DNA from: Vulcanimicrobiota bacterium | GTDB taxonomy: Bacteria; Vulcanimicrobiota; Vulcanimicrobiia; Vulcanimicrobiales; Vulcanimicrobiaceae | Direction: 5' to 3' | Assembly (NCBI GenBank): GCA_014305015.1 | Contig: JACRUB010000140.1 | Location: 1-19,605 of the forward strand | Length of the DNA: 19,605 nucleotides | Shown: piece after piece, positions 12,453 to 19,605 of the stretch | How the letters are laid out: every line of letters starts with the position of its first letter | Numbering within the stretch: the first letter of the stretch is position 1 | Position numbers and translations under genes: made by a program | Notes under the pieces: generated by a model | Seen by the model: only the letters and a program-made list of their open reading frames with translations | Told to the model about the DNA's origin: nothing | The model's database searches: none

Positions 12453-14183
12453 TCACGTTGCAGCAAGTTCCGTCGTCGAGTCGTGTTCGCCCGTTTTCGC
12501 CGGTAGAGATGAGGGAGTGCGGAATTGCGAGAGCGGAACGATAAAGAGAAGCCGGTCGTACGGCTTCATTTCGGCAAAATCGTGAAGAGGGATGAGGTTC
12601 CCTTCACGCCAGACATAAAGCGGAATGCAGAAGTTCGCCGGTGGCGGCGCGGGGATTGCGCCTTGGAGCCGCTCACCCACGTTGTAATCTTCATTATCAA
12701 AGTATATCCGGCCGCGCGTTCCCGGGAAGCGTGAGAGACCCGCAATCGCCGGGGCGGTCAGTTCCGTCGTCGAGAACGAGCGGTTGATCTGAAATTGCCG
12801 GCCGATCGAATGCGCAAACGCCGGTTCCATGACGCGCAAGATCACGTTGAGCTCAGGGCACTTCGCGCGGGCGCCAAGACCGACCTCGAGATTTGCGGTG
12901 TCGTTCTCCATGAGCGCTACCAGGCTGCGTGCATGAGGAAGATCGCAGAAGTTCAAGGTGACGTCATTGGACGCGTCTCCTGTCAATAAGTCTATCTGGC
13001 GATCCCTTGCCCGCTCAATTAGGAGGTTGTCAGGATTTTGCTCGACGACCACAACCTTTTGATTCATGCGCAGCAAAAACTCGATTACGCGCGTCCCAAC
13101 GTTGCCCGCGCCGCAAACGATGACGTGATCGTTCGCGCGCAGCCGGCGCAGGCCGCGCAACGCGGTCACTTGCGCGCGGCTCAGCGCGGACGACATGGCG
13201 GCAATGAATACGCCGGAAATTGCCAGGCCTGCGATCATCGTGAACATGGCCATATAGAACGAGAACGGCGGTCCCTTTGCGCCGTACGGTGAGATGTCAC
13301 CGTAGCCGGTAGTCGTCATCGTCGTCATGACAAAATAGAACGCTTCGTGAAAACTTAACTTGAGCGCAACCATGAAGTACAAAGTTGACAAGAAGAGGAT
13401 TGCAACTCCGGCCAAGAATATTTTGACCAGAATCGGTTCGGTGCGCTTCATTGCACGCAGAAACTCAGCACGATCTGCCCGCAAACGCATCGACATGCTG
13501 CCCGACGCCGCTTCTTTGGGAGGCTTCGGCCACGCATCGCGCAGATGTGTCATTGGTCCAAAGGCAACAATGTCTTCGTTCGGATCGATAACGTGATGCA
13601 TCTCGAACGTCGTTTGCCCCGCGACTGAAATGATACGCGAATTGATGCGCTTCTCCGCATCCGTAACGCTCATATTGCCGATCCGGAAATCTGAAGCGGT
13701 TCTTTGCGAGAATCCTACGAGCGGTCCATCAAAGTCCGGAAACTGCAGCGCGAAGAAGCAGCCCGCATCCACGGCCGCACCGGCGTACGTTGCAGCGGCA
13801 TGCGAGGAAGCGGAAACTGCGGAGCAATCGGGGAGATTCTGTTCGATTTTTCGTGCAAGTGTACGGTTGAACTGACGAACGACAACGCGGATCTTCGGAT
13901 TGAGATCGCGGGCCTTGAGCGCCACCTGCAGATTGAGACGGTCATCTTCGGAGACCGGCATAATGGAGGTGGCGTGCATGACGCCGACCGTTCGCAAAGA
14001 CTCGTAGTCATTAGGCATGAGACCCACAAAAGCCGCGCCGAACCCCTTTGCGCGTTCCGCGAGCACATTATCGGCAAACCACAAAAGCACGACGTCATGG
14101 CCCTGCGTCGAACAGAGTTCCTCGCAAACGCGCAAGGCGAGCTCATCACCGCCGCAGACGATAATGAGAGGCTGTTGACTCAT
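12453..14183 (-). CDS. Potassium channel with RCK (TrkA-N) domains on both sides of the pore
   Basis: In the 576-residue protein, residues 1-140 form an N-terminal Rossmann-like RCK domain (IIVCGGDELALRVCEEL, with a degenerate nucleotide loop). A linker precedes two membrane segments at about 252-273 and 307-330, which bracket the pore helix and selectivity filter TTTGYGD (290-296). Residues about 352-480 form a second RCK domain with an intact GAGNVG loop. The last 90 residues resemble a regulatory C-terminal domain. It should be an inner-membrane K+ channel gated by nucleotide or ions through its cytosolic domains. The peroxiredoxin gene follows after 24 bases in the same direction. The upstream Shine-Dalgarno sequence is weak, but ATG 14183 opens directly on the first beta strand. 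Family is certain, ion selectivity is inferred from the filter. Confidence 0.93.
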   Translation of the reverse strand: MSQQPLIIVCGGDELALRVCEELCSTQGHDVVLLWFADNVLAERAKGFGAAFVGLMPNDYESLRTVGVMHATSIMPVSEDDRLNLQVALKARDLNPKIRVVVRQFNRTLARKIEQNLPDCSAVSASSHAAATYAGAAVDAGCFFALQFPDFDGPLVGFSQRTASDFRIGNMSVTDAEKRINSRIISVAGQTTFEMHHVIDPNEDIVAFGPMTHLRDAWPKPPKEAASGSMSMRLRADRAEFLRAMKRTEPILVKIFLAGVAILFLSTLYFMVALKLSFHEAFYFVMTTMTTTGYGDISPYGAKGPPFSFYMAMFTMIAGLAISGVFIAAMSSALSRAQVTALRGLRRLRANDHVIVCGAGNVGTRVIEFLLRMNQKVVVVEQNPDNLLIERARDRQIDLLTGDASNDVTLNFCDLPHARSLVALMENDTANLEVGLGARAKCPELNVILRVMEPAFAHSIGRQFQINRSFSTTELTAPAIAGLSRFPGTRGRIYFDNEDYNVGERLQGAIPAPPPANFCIPLYVWREGNLIPLHDFAEMKPYDRLLFIVPLSQFRTPSSLPAKTGEHDSTTELAAT

Positions 14184-14311
14184 ATGTCAAAATCTTCGGC
14201 AGGAAGGCAAGCGAACTTTCTAGGAGGCCGCCGGGCTTCGGCCATTTCCGGATACGGCCTTGAATTTGCTTCGAAGATGAGGCGCTTCAGAGGAAGCGAA
14301 GCCGTGTCTTC

Positions 14312-14917
14312 GTGACCGAAGAAGGAACGAAGTATTCGGAGCAAGGGCAACCCGCAGGCGGGAATGTGCCGGAGTCCGGCGGACTCCTTGAGCCCCACCC
14401 GCTGGCGGTCCGCCTCATCGCCGAACTTGGCGCCCGCGGCGTCCAAATACTGGAGATTGGCACGGGCAGCGGCCGAAACCGGCGCGCGCTCGTCGCAGCG
14501 GGGCTGGCTGTAACCTCAATCGACGCCGGGCACCCGGTACCCGCAGCGGCATTCGATGCAGCACTCAGTACGCACGCGCTCCTGCACGGCACACCGGCAA
14601 CGTTACAAGCTGCCCTCGAAGGCATCCATCTGGCACTTCGGCCGCAAGCGCGCTTGTACGCAACCCTCGGTTCCAAACGCGATGCGCGCTACGGTAAAGG
14701 GAGGCACATCGCCGCCCATGTCTTTGCGGCCGAGGACGGCGATGAAGCCGGGGTCGCGCACACCTATTGGGACGAACCGGAGGTTCGCATATTGCTCGCC
14801 GGTTTCAAGTTCATCGAGCTCTCGCAAATCCAAGTCGACGACATTGCCGGCTCCTGGGCCCATGAAAAAAGCCCGCTCTCGCAGGCCTATCATTGGATGG
14901 TGGTTGCGCAGCGCTAG
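14312..14917 (+). CDS. Class I SAM-dependent methyltransferase
   Basis: This 201-residue protein contains motif I VQILEIGTGSGRNRRAL (about 44-60), the following acidic residue Asp71 (VTSIDAG) and the downstream DAALSTHALLH motif IV-like segment. Together these are the signature of a Rossmann-type methyltransferase that binds S-adenosylmethionine. Substrate-recognition parts are not informative. The GTG 14312 start is accepted because a short N-terminal helix leads to PHPLAVRLIAELG before motif I. A GAGGAAG about 15 bases upstream is poorly spaced. The gene is divergent from the K+ channel with about 128 bases between, which hold a GC-rich hairpin (CGCTTC-AGAG-GAAGCG, near 14283), and convergent with the rhodanese gene. 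It is probably monocistronic. Confidence 0.82.
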   Translation: MTEEGTKYSEQGQPAGGNVPESGGLLEPHPLAVRLIAELGARGVQILEIGTGSGRNRRALVAAGLAVTSIDAGHPVPAAAFDAALSTHALLHGTPATLQAALEGIHLALRPQARLYATLGSKRDARYGKGRHIAAHVFAAEDGDEAGVAHTYWDEPEVRILLAGFKFIELSQIQVDDIAGSWAHEKSPLSQAYHWMVVAQR

Positions 14918-14921
14918 TGCG

Positions 14922-15239
14922 TTAGTACCGAGGGACGGTCGAGTCGACTCTGAGCGACCACGCGTTGATGCCGCCTTCCAAGTTTATGGCATTGGGAAAG
15001 CCTTGCGCTTCTAAGAAGGCCGCTACGCGTTCGCTGCGCCCGCCGTGATGGCACATCACCACGATCTCTTTCTCTTTCGGGAGCTCGTTTATGCGCCCGG
15101 GCACTTCCCCCATTGGAATATGGTGCGCCCCCGCGATGAATGCGGTTTGCACTTCGTCGTGTTCGCGCACATCGAGTAAGAGAAAGTCCTTGCCTTCTTT
15201 TCTCCAACTCGCGAGTTTTTCAACCGGTATTTCAAGCAT
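14922..15239 (-). CDS. Single-domain rhodanese sulfurtransferase
   Basis: The 105-residue protein is one rhodanese domain: strand FLLLDVREHDEV, the IPMGEV segment and the active-site loop CHHGGRS with persulfide-carrying Cys63. It is cytosolic and lacks a signal peptide. It starts one base after the thiG stop (TAGCATG), so it is cotranscribed and likely coupled with thiS-thiG. That position suggests it hands sulfur to the ThiS thiocarboxylate or otherwise serves thiazole formation, as rhodanese domains do in ThiI, but this is inference. The name GlpE/PspE-like would describe the family only. Confidence 0.9.
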   Translation of the reverse strand: MLEIPVEKLASWRKEGKDFLLLDVREHDEVQTAFIAGAHHIPMGEVPGRINELPKEKEIVVMCHHGGRSERVAAFLEAQGFPNAINLEGGINAWSLRVDSTVPRY

Positions 15240-15240
15240 G

Positions 15241-16032
15241 CTATTTGCGCCTTGAGGTTCCGATAAGGTCCTGCATGGGACTGGAGGCGTTTGCGTAGAG
15301 GCGTTTTTCCATGCGTCCGGCGAGAAAGGCCTGGCGTCCGGCCATCACCGCATTGCGCATTGCGTGAGCCATTAAAACAGGGTCGTTTGCGGCGGCAATG
15401 CCCGTATTCATAAGCAACGCATCAACGCCGAGCTCCATGGCGATTGCGGCATCGGAAGCCGTGCCCACACCGGCATCGACAATCACCGGAATCTTCGCGC
15501 ATTCTTTGATGATTCGAATCGAATACGGATTGCACACGCCAAGACCACTGCCGATTGGAGCGGCAAGCGGCATTACTGCAGCGCATCCGATCTCTTCCAA
15601 ACGCTTGCACGCGACCGGATCGTCGACGATGTACGGCAGCACGGTGAAACCGTCTTTGACGAGAATCTCTGCCGCGGCAATCGTCTCGCGAGTATCGGGA
15701 TAGAGCGTATCTGTATCGCCGATCACCTCAAGCTTGATGAGATCGGTCTGCAACGCTTCGCGCGCAAGGTGCGCCGTGAGCACCGCATCTTTGGCGGTGA
15801 AACACCCGGCCGTGTTCGGCAAAATGGCGTACTTGCTGCGATCGAGATAATCCAAAAGCGTTTTCCCGCTTGGATCGTCGAGATGAATGCGCCGGATAGC
15901 AACCGTCACCATCTGCGTTTCGCTGGCCTCATGCGCTTGTCGCATCACCTCGAGCGACGGATATTTTCCGGTACCGACAATTAGCCGCGAGGTAAACTCG
16001 TATTTGCCGATGCGCAACACTTCTTGATTCAT
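15241..16032 (-). CDS. thiG: Thiazole synthase ThiG
   Basis: ThiG builds the thiazole phosphate of thiamine from deoxyxylulose 5-phosphate, dehydroglycine and ThiS-thiocarboxylate. From ATG 16032, preceded by GGAGGGTAAG, the 263-residue TIM-barrel protein begins LRIGKYEFTSRLIVGTGKYPS. It contains NTAGCFTAKDAVLTA, the active-site Lys strand LIKLEVIGD and the phosphate-binding IVDAGVGTASDAA and LLMNTGIAAANDPV loops. The frame is open 50 codons upstream, but that part overlaps thiS and is not ThiG-like. The stop is followed after one base by the rhodanese ATG. ThiF and ThiH/ThiO, needed for ThiS activation and glycine oxidation, are not in the window. Confidence 0.97.
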   Translation of the reverse strand: MNQEVLRIGKYEFTSRLIVGTGKYPSLEVMRQAHEASETQMVTVAIRRIHLDDPSGKTLLDYLDRSKYAILPNTAGCFTAKDAVLTAHLAREALQTDLIKLEVIGDTDTLYPDTRETIAAAEILVKDGFTVLPYIVDDPVACKRLEEIGCAAVMPLAAPIGSGLGVCNPYSIRIIKECAKIPVIVDAGVGTASDAAIAMELGVDALLMNTGIAAANDPVLMAHAMRNAVMAGRQAFLAGRMEKRLYANASSPMQDLIGTSRRK

Positions 16033-16033
16033 C

Positions 16034-16234
16034 TTACCCTCCGGCGACGGCGCGAATAATTTCGATCCGGTCGCCCTCGCGAATTCGTTCTTCGCCAAGC
16101 GCGCCGCGCCGCAAAACTTGATCGTTGCGCGCAACGGCGATTCCGGATTGCGAAACGCCGAGCTGATCCAGCAATTCGGCAAAGGTGAGCCCGGTCTCGA
16201 GTTCTCTCGCTTCGCCGTTAATCGTAGCCTTCAT
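16034..16234 (-). CDS. thiS: Sulfur carrier protein ThiS
   Basis: This 66-residue ubiquitin-like carrier starts MKATINGEARELETGLTFAE and ends in the required Gly-Gly (RAVAGG), where sulfur is carried as a thiocarboxylate. The start at 16234 is chosen by family length. AGGAG lies upstream but at about 15 bases, longer than ideal. The stop TAA is separated from the thiG ATG by one base. The 159 bases between the ETF-QO stop and this start contain a CAGCCCG-CTG-CGGGCTG hairpin but no recognisable TPP riboswitch. Confidence 0.95.
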   Translation of the reverse strand: MKATINGEARELETGLTFAELLDQLGVSQSGIAVARNDQVLRRGALGEERIREGDRIEIIRAVAGG

Positions 16235-16393
16235 TAAAAAAGAGCTTCTCCTAGAGCCATGCCGGTTCCGGTGCAGCCCGCAGCGGGCTGAATGCTTTTG
16301 CGAAGACATTTGTCTTGCTTCAACCAGTCGGCGGTTGGCAAGCGGGCGGCACGCCGGCAAGTTGGACGACCAGGCGCCGGTTCAGGGCGCGCA

Positions 16394-18049
16394 TCACATG
16401 TTCGTGTAGACGGGACCCTCCCCGCCCTGCGGCGGCACCCACGTAATGATTTGATACGGATCCATGATGTCGCACGTCTTGCAATGCACGCAGTTCGTGA
16501 AGTTAATCTGCAGATGGCCCTCTACGCCGCCATTCTTCTTCTCAAACATCGGTTCGTAGACTTTGGCGGGACAGAAATACTGACATGGATTTCCATACTC
16601 CACGGTGCAACGGCTTGCGCAAATAGTTGTATCGGCAACGTGCAAGTGCGCCGGTTGATCTTCATCGTGCATCGTTCCGCTGTTATATACGTCCGTGAGT
16701 TTATCGAACGTGATGACGTTGTCGATCACGGCGCGCGGCGATTCTTTTGGTTTGTAGCCGGCTTTTTGCATGCGTTCGTAGCCCGGTTCGCCCGCCAAAC
16801 GGTCCTTGATTCCGAAGCCGCGGCCACCGGTCACCATTCCAAGGCCAACATTGAGCATTCCCGCAAGCGTTCCGCCCGCAAAGCCTTGGTGGAAATTGCG
16901 CGCGGCATGCAGTTCGCTAAATGCCCACGATTTCTTGAATTTGTCTTCGTACTCGCTGAGCGACTGCGCATCGCTCTTCTCGGCCGCAAGGGCTTCGAAG
17001 GCAGTTTCCGCTGCCATCATTCCGCTCTTAATCGCAAGATGAATGCCTTTGAGGCGCATGCCGTTTAAGAAACCGCCGCTATCGCCAACGAGCATCATGC
17101 CGTCGGCAGACAGACATGGCATCGCGAACAGGCCGCCCTCGGGAATTGCCTTGGCACCGTAGCGCAAGAGTTTGGCGCCTTCGAGCATCTTGCGAATCGC
17201 CGGATGCTGTTTGAAACGCTGGAATTCGTTGTGCGGATCGGTGGTGGGATCTTTATAATCAAGACCGATGACGAGACCGAGGTCTAAAATGTCCCCGGCC
17301 ATTCCGTAAATCCAACCGCCGCCGAATGTCTCTGAGGGTAATGGATAGCCGAGCGTGTGAATGACGCTTCCCGCTTTGACCGAACCTGGCGCGCATTGCC
17401 AAATTTCTTTGACGCCGCACGCGTACACTTGCGCCTCTTTGCCTGCCTCGAGATTCAAGCGCGCAGTGGCCTGCTTTGCAAGAGTGCCGCGCGGACCTTC
17501 GCCCAGCACCGTAATTTTTGCAAACAAATCGGGCCCAGGTTCGTAGTTAGCTTTCGGTTTGCCGTGCTTATCGACGCCCTTATCGCCGATGCGAACGCCC
17601 GTAATACGGTCACCGTCCCAAAGCAATTCCTGTCCTGGAAACGATGGGAAAACATCGGCGCCCAGGGCTTCAGCTTGTTCGCCCATCCATTTGGTAAGTT
17701 TTTGCAGTGAGGTTACATATTTCCCCGAGTTGTTCATCATCGGCGGCACGATCGGCGCTGCAAATTTGCCGCCGCCGGTAAGAAACCAAAGTGCATCGCT
17801 CGTTACCGGCGATTCAACCGGCGCGCCGCGTTCTTTCCAATCGGGAATCAGTTCGGTAAGGCCGCGTGGATCCATGACCGCGCCGGAAAGTCCGTGATAT
17901 CCGATTTCTCCCGCCTTCTCGATGACCATGACGGATATCTCACGGTTCTGTTCTTTTGCGAGCTGACACAAACGAATTGCACCGGCGAGACTCGCCGGTC
18001 CGGCGCCGACAAAGAGGACGTCGACTTCTAAGCTATCGCGTTCTGGCAT
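16394..18049 (-). CDS. Electron transfer flavoprotein-ubiquinone oxidoreductase
   Basis: ETF-QO passes electrons from electron-transfer flavoprotein (beta-oxidation and amino-acid catabolism) to the quinone pool at the membrane. The 551-residue protein has the FAD dinucleotide loop VLFVGAGPASLAGAIRL near residue 15, the GYHGLSGAVMDPRG block and the second FAD site LMLVGDSGGFLN-type segment. The C-terminal [4Fe-4S] Cys set is CPAKVYE (Cys493) and NCVHCKTC (Cys520, 523, 526). All cluster ligands are intact and the length is normal for the family. It begins six bases after the M14 peptidase stop and precedes thiS. The etfAB genes are not in the window. Confidence 0.96.
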   Translation of the reverse strand: MPERDSLEVDVLFVGAGPASLAGAIRLCQLAKEQNREISVMVIEKAGEIGYHGLSGAVMDPRGLTELIPDWKERGAPVESPVTSDALWFLTGGGKFAAPIVPPMMNNSGKYVTSLQKLTKWMGEQAEALGADVFPSFPGQELLWDGDRITGVRIGDKGVDKHGKPKANYEPGPDLFAKITVLGEGPRGTLAKQATARLNLEAGKEAQVYACGVKEIWQCAPGSVKAGSVIHTLGYPLPSETFGGGWIYGMAGDILDLGLVIGLDYKDPTTDPHNEFQRFKQHPAIRKMLEGAKLLRYGAKAIPEGGLFAMPCLSADGMMLVGDSGGFLNGMRLKGIHLAIKSGMMAAETAFEALAAEKSDAQSLSEYEDKFKKSWAFSELHAARNFHQGFAGGTLAGMLNVGLGMVTGGRGFGIKDRLAGEPGYERMQKAGYKPKESPRAVIDNVITFDKLTDVYNSGTMHDEDQPAHLHVADTTICASRCTVEYGNPCQYFCPAKVYEPMFEKKNGGVEGHLQINFTNCVHCKTCDIMDPYQIITWVPPQGGEGPVYTNM

Positions 18050-18055
18050 GCAGCG

Positions 18056-18820
18056 CTACTTCGCCAATAGCGCGGTAATTGCTGCGACGACGGCAATCCG
18101 GTGAATTGCAATGCGCTCGTTCCATGGCCGAGTCGCCGGCGACTCAAGGGTCAGAACGCGTCGCGCAGCTTTCTTACCAATGTACAAACTGTAGGGCAAG
18201 CCTGGATAATATTTTTCTTCCACCGCAAAGTCGGCAATGACGCGTCCTCGCTCGAGCGATCGTAGGTGGCCGGCTTCCTGCGGATATCCAAGATCGAATT
18301 CGGGCGTCAGTTCTTGCACGGGCAGCCCGGCGGCATCGAGCGCACTGATGATGCGCGGACCGATGGCCTCTTGACCGAGCGGCTCGTAGCAGTAGAAGCC
18401 TTGCCCCTCGATATCTTCATGGATATCGATCGAAAGCACAAACCGGCGGTCCCGATTAGCGGCGATCATCGCCTTGGCTTCCGGTGTGCGGCCACCGCGG
18501 TTGAAGCTCCGGTTGATGTCCGCGCCCTCGACGTTCTGACGGGTGCCTGCTGCGAGGCCGGTCGGATTGGTACAAGGCCAGATGCGGTACGCGAAGCGTT
18601 CATCGAGCAACCCGTCCTCGACCAGCGAGAGCAGGGCTGCGGGTCCGGCGGGCTCGTCTCCATGCACGCCCGCACTTAGGGTAACCACCAACTGATCGGC
18701 CCGGCCCCATTCGGCCATCAAGAGCGTGCGGGGGGCGCCAACACAGGCGACTTCGCGCACGGCTACCCCGAATTTGCGCAAGGCCTTCCAGCGCCGGGAG
18801 AGATTCAAAGCCACTTCCAA
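18056..18820 (-). CDS. M14-family zinc metallopeptidase (carboxypeptidase/aspartoacylase-like)
   Basis: The 254-residue protein carries the zinc motif GVHGDEPAG (His53, Glu56), the NPTG...DINRSF substrate-binding block (Arg104), the third zinc ligand in SIDIHED (His134) and a late TLESP with the likely catalytic Glu. This combination fits the compact M14 group close to succinylglutamate desuccinylase/aspartoacylase. It lacks a signal peptide, so it acts in the cytoplasm, perhaps on peptides or acylated amino acids. The TTG start at 18820 follows AGGATGAG at suitable spacing. It leads the five-gene minus-strand cluster and is divergent from the FecR-domain gene, with 72 bases between. The substrate cannot be told from sequence. 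Confidence 0.85.
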   Translation of the reverse strand: MEVALNLSRRWKALRKFGVAVREVACVGAPRTLLMAEWGRADQLVVTLSAGVHGDEPAGPAALLSLVEDGLLDERFAYRIWPCTNPTGLAAGTRQNVEGADINRSFNRGGRTPEAKAMIAANRDRRFVLSIDIHEDIEGQGFYCYEPLGQEAIGPRIISALDAAGLPVQELTPEFDLGYPQEAGHLRSLERGRVIADFAVEEKYYPGLPYSLYIGKKAARRVLTLESPATRPWNERIAIHRIAVVAAITALLAK

Positions 18821-18892
18821 TGGGTCTCATCCTCCTGAGGCACCCGGCCGATATAAACACATATCAGGGTTTAATCACCGGGAGAGTTTAGA

Positions 18893-19605
18893 ATGTCGTC
18901 ACGTTCTTTGCGTGCCACGGCTGCGCGCCGTTTATCGGCGAGCGTATTGCTGTGTAGTTTGATGGCAACGATCGTTCCGCTTGCCAGCAGTGCCGCGACG
19001 GATAAAACGCTCGAACGCGTCAAAGGCGCTGTTAGCTACGATATGGGCGATAATAAGCCTCACGCAATCAGTGGACAATTAGTACTGCCGGATAACGCAT
19101 TCGCCGTCACGGACAACGGTGCGCTCGCCCGTCTCCAACTCCCGGATTCATCAACGATTGAAATTGGTCAACATACGCGCGTGCAAGTCGGCGCTTTTAG
19201 CCCGGCCGAGAGCGGTAAGCTCAACTACATCACGCTGAACAATGGTGCGATAAAGTTCAATATCCATAGGCCCGCTGGCGGCAAATCGAATTATCAGTTC
19301 GTGACGCCGACTTCGCAGATCGCTGTTCGCGGAACGGCCGCGTTTCTCGCAGCGGGTCCACAAGGCACCATGGTTTCTTGCATTGCTTGCGCCGCGGGCG
19401 ACGTCACCGTCACCACCGGCAGCACCACCACCGCGCTCGTTACCGGCCAAACCCTGACCGTTAGCGCATCGGGCGGTGTCGTTACGGGTAGCTCGGTTGC
19501 CTCGAACGCGGGCGTCAACAATCCTGAATTCAATCAAATCAACGGCGAAACGAACCCGTTTGGCGCAGCCAATAGCCCACCGTCGGATCCCACGGGCTCC
19601 GCCAG
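18893..19605 (+). CDS. Secreted FecR-domain protein, N-terminal part
   Basis: The gene runs off the window after 237 codons. ATG 18893 follows GGGAGAG by six bases. Residues 1-35 form a signal peptide (RRLSASVLLCSLMATIVPLASSAA). The mature part shows the FecR-type beta-repeat pattern: LERVKGAVSYD, LPDNAFAVTDNGALARLQLPD, STIEIGQHTRVQVG, ITLNNGAIKF and TPTSQIAVRGTAAFL, with a Cys-x2-Cys (SCIACAAG) in the next turn. The end of the visible part is rich in Gly, Ser, Asn and Pro, as in a linker. Many such proteins in uncultured bacteria are surface or periplasmic proteins without a known role, unlike Enterobacterial FecR. No sigma-FecI partner is next to it. Confidence 0.85.
   Translation, partial: MSSRSLRATAARRLSASVLLCSLMATIVPLASSAATDKTLERVKGAVSYDMGDNKPHAISGQLVLPDNAFAVTDNGALARLQLPDSSTIEIGQHTRVQVGAFSPAESGKLNYITLNNGAIKFNIHRPAGGKSNYQFVTPTSQIAVRGTAAFLAAGPQGTMVSCIACAAGDVTVTTGSTTTALVTGQTLTVSASGGVVTGSSVASNAGVNNPEFNQINGETNPFGAANSPPSDPTGSA

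Noticed and set aside
16235..16393. TPP riboswitch upstream of thiS
   Set aside because: The conserved THI-box segments (CTGAGA, ACCTGAT-type) are not present. Only a simple GC hairpin is seen.
1..19605. CRISPR arrays, tRNA/rRNA genes, transposases, integrases or phage genes
   Set aside because: None seen on either strand. No regularly spaced repeats, cloverleaf genes or mobile-element proteins were recognised.

Overview
The window reads as a continuous piece of chromosome from a free-living, probably aerobic bacterium with moderately high G+C. It has short intergenic gaps, frequent GTG/TTG starts and several overlapping genes. Secreted proteins, a FecR-type surface protein, ETF-ubiquinone oxidoreductase, a second EF-G paralogue and many low-identity proteins would fit a deep-branching lineage such as Candidatus Eremiobacterota (WPS-2). 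That assignment is an impression and was not tested. I see no rRNA, tRNA, CRISPR array, transposase or prophage gene.

Layout, left to right. (1) 1-2054: a cut-off GH125 glycosidase gene (-) diverges from a secreted protein of unknown function (+). A 131-aa unknown protein (-) follows, with a terminator-like hairpin in its leader. (2) 2036-3425 (+): an ECF sigma factor overlaps a protein that joins a zinc-binding anti-sigma domain to a complete O6-alkylguanine-DNA alkyltransferase. This looks like a one-operon sensor of DNA alkylation. (3) 3426-3935: 510 bases without a protein gene but rich in structure. It holds a terminator-ended candidate RNA with a 10-base match to the 16S anti-Shine-Dalgarno sequence, a 13-bp direct repeat and a roughly 170-base nested palindromic element. 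(4) 3936-8452 (+): pcp, a PHP-domain protein with a 236-residue histone-H1-like Lys/Ala tail and a probable CTG start, and an EF-G2-type GTPase, closed by a terminator. (5) 8524-10694 (+): an oligopeptide-binding lipoprotein overlapping pyrE.

(6) 14183-10691 (-): a K+ channel flanked by two RCK domains, a Bcp-type peroxiredoxin, an MBL-fold hydrolase and an RsbW-like ATPase. In the peroxiredoxin the catalytic Cys codon is TGA, followed at the expected distance by a SECIS-like hairpin, so it is a candidate selenoprotein. (7) 14312-14917 (+): a small methyltransferase. (8) 18820-14922 (-): an apparent operon of M14 metallopeptidase, ETF-QO, thiS, thiG and rhodanese, linking electron transfer with thiazole biosynthesis and sulfur handling. 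(9) 18893 to the end (+): a cut-off secreted FecR-domain protein.

The two strongest candidates for new biology are the anti-sigma/alkyltransferase fusion beside its sigma factor and the in-frame TGA peroxiredoxin. The structured region between 3490 and 3901 and the histone-tailed PHP protein come next.
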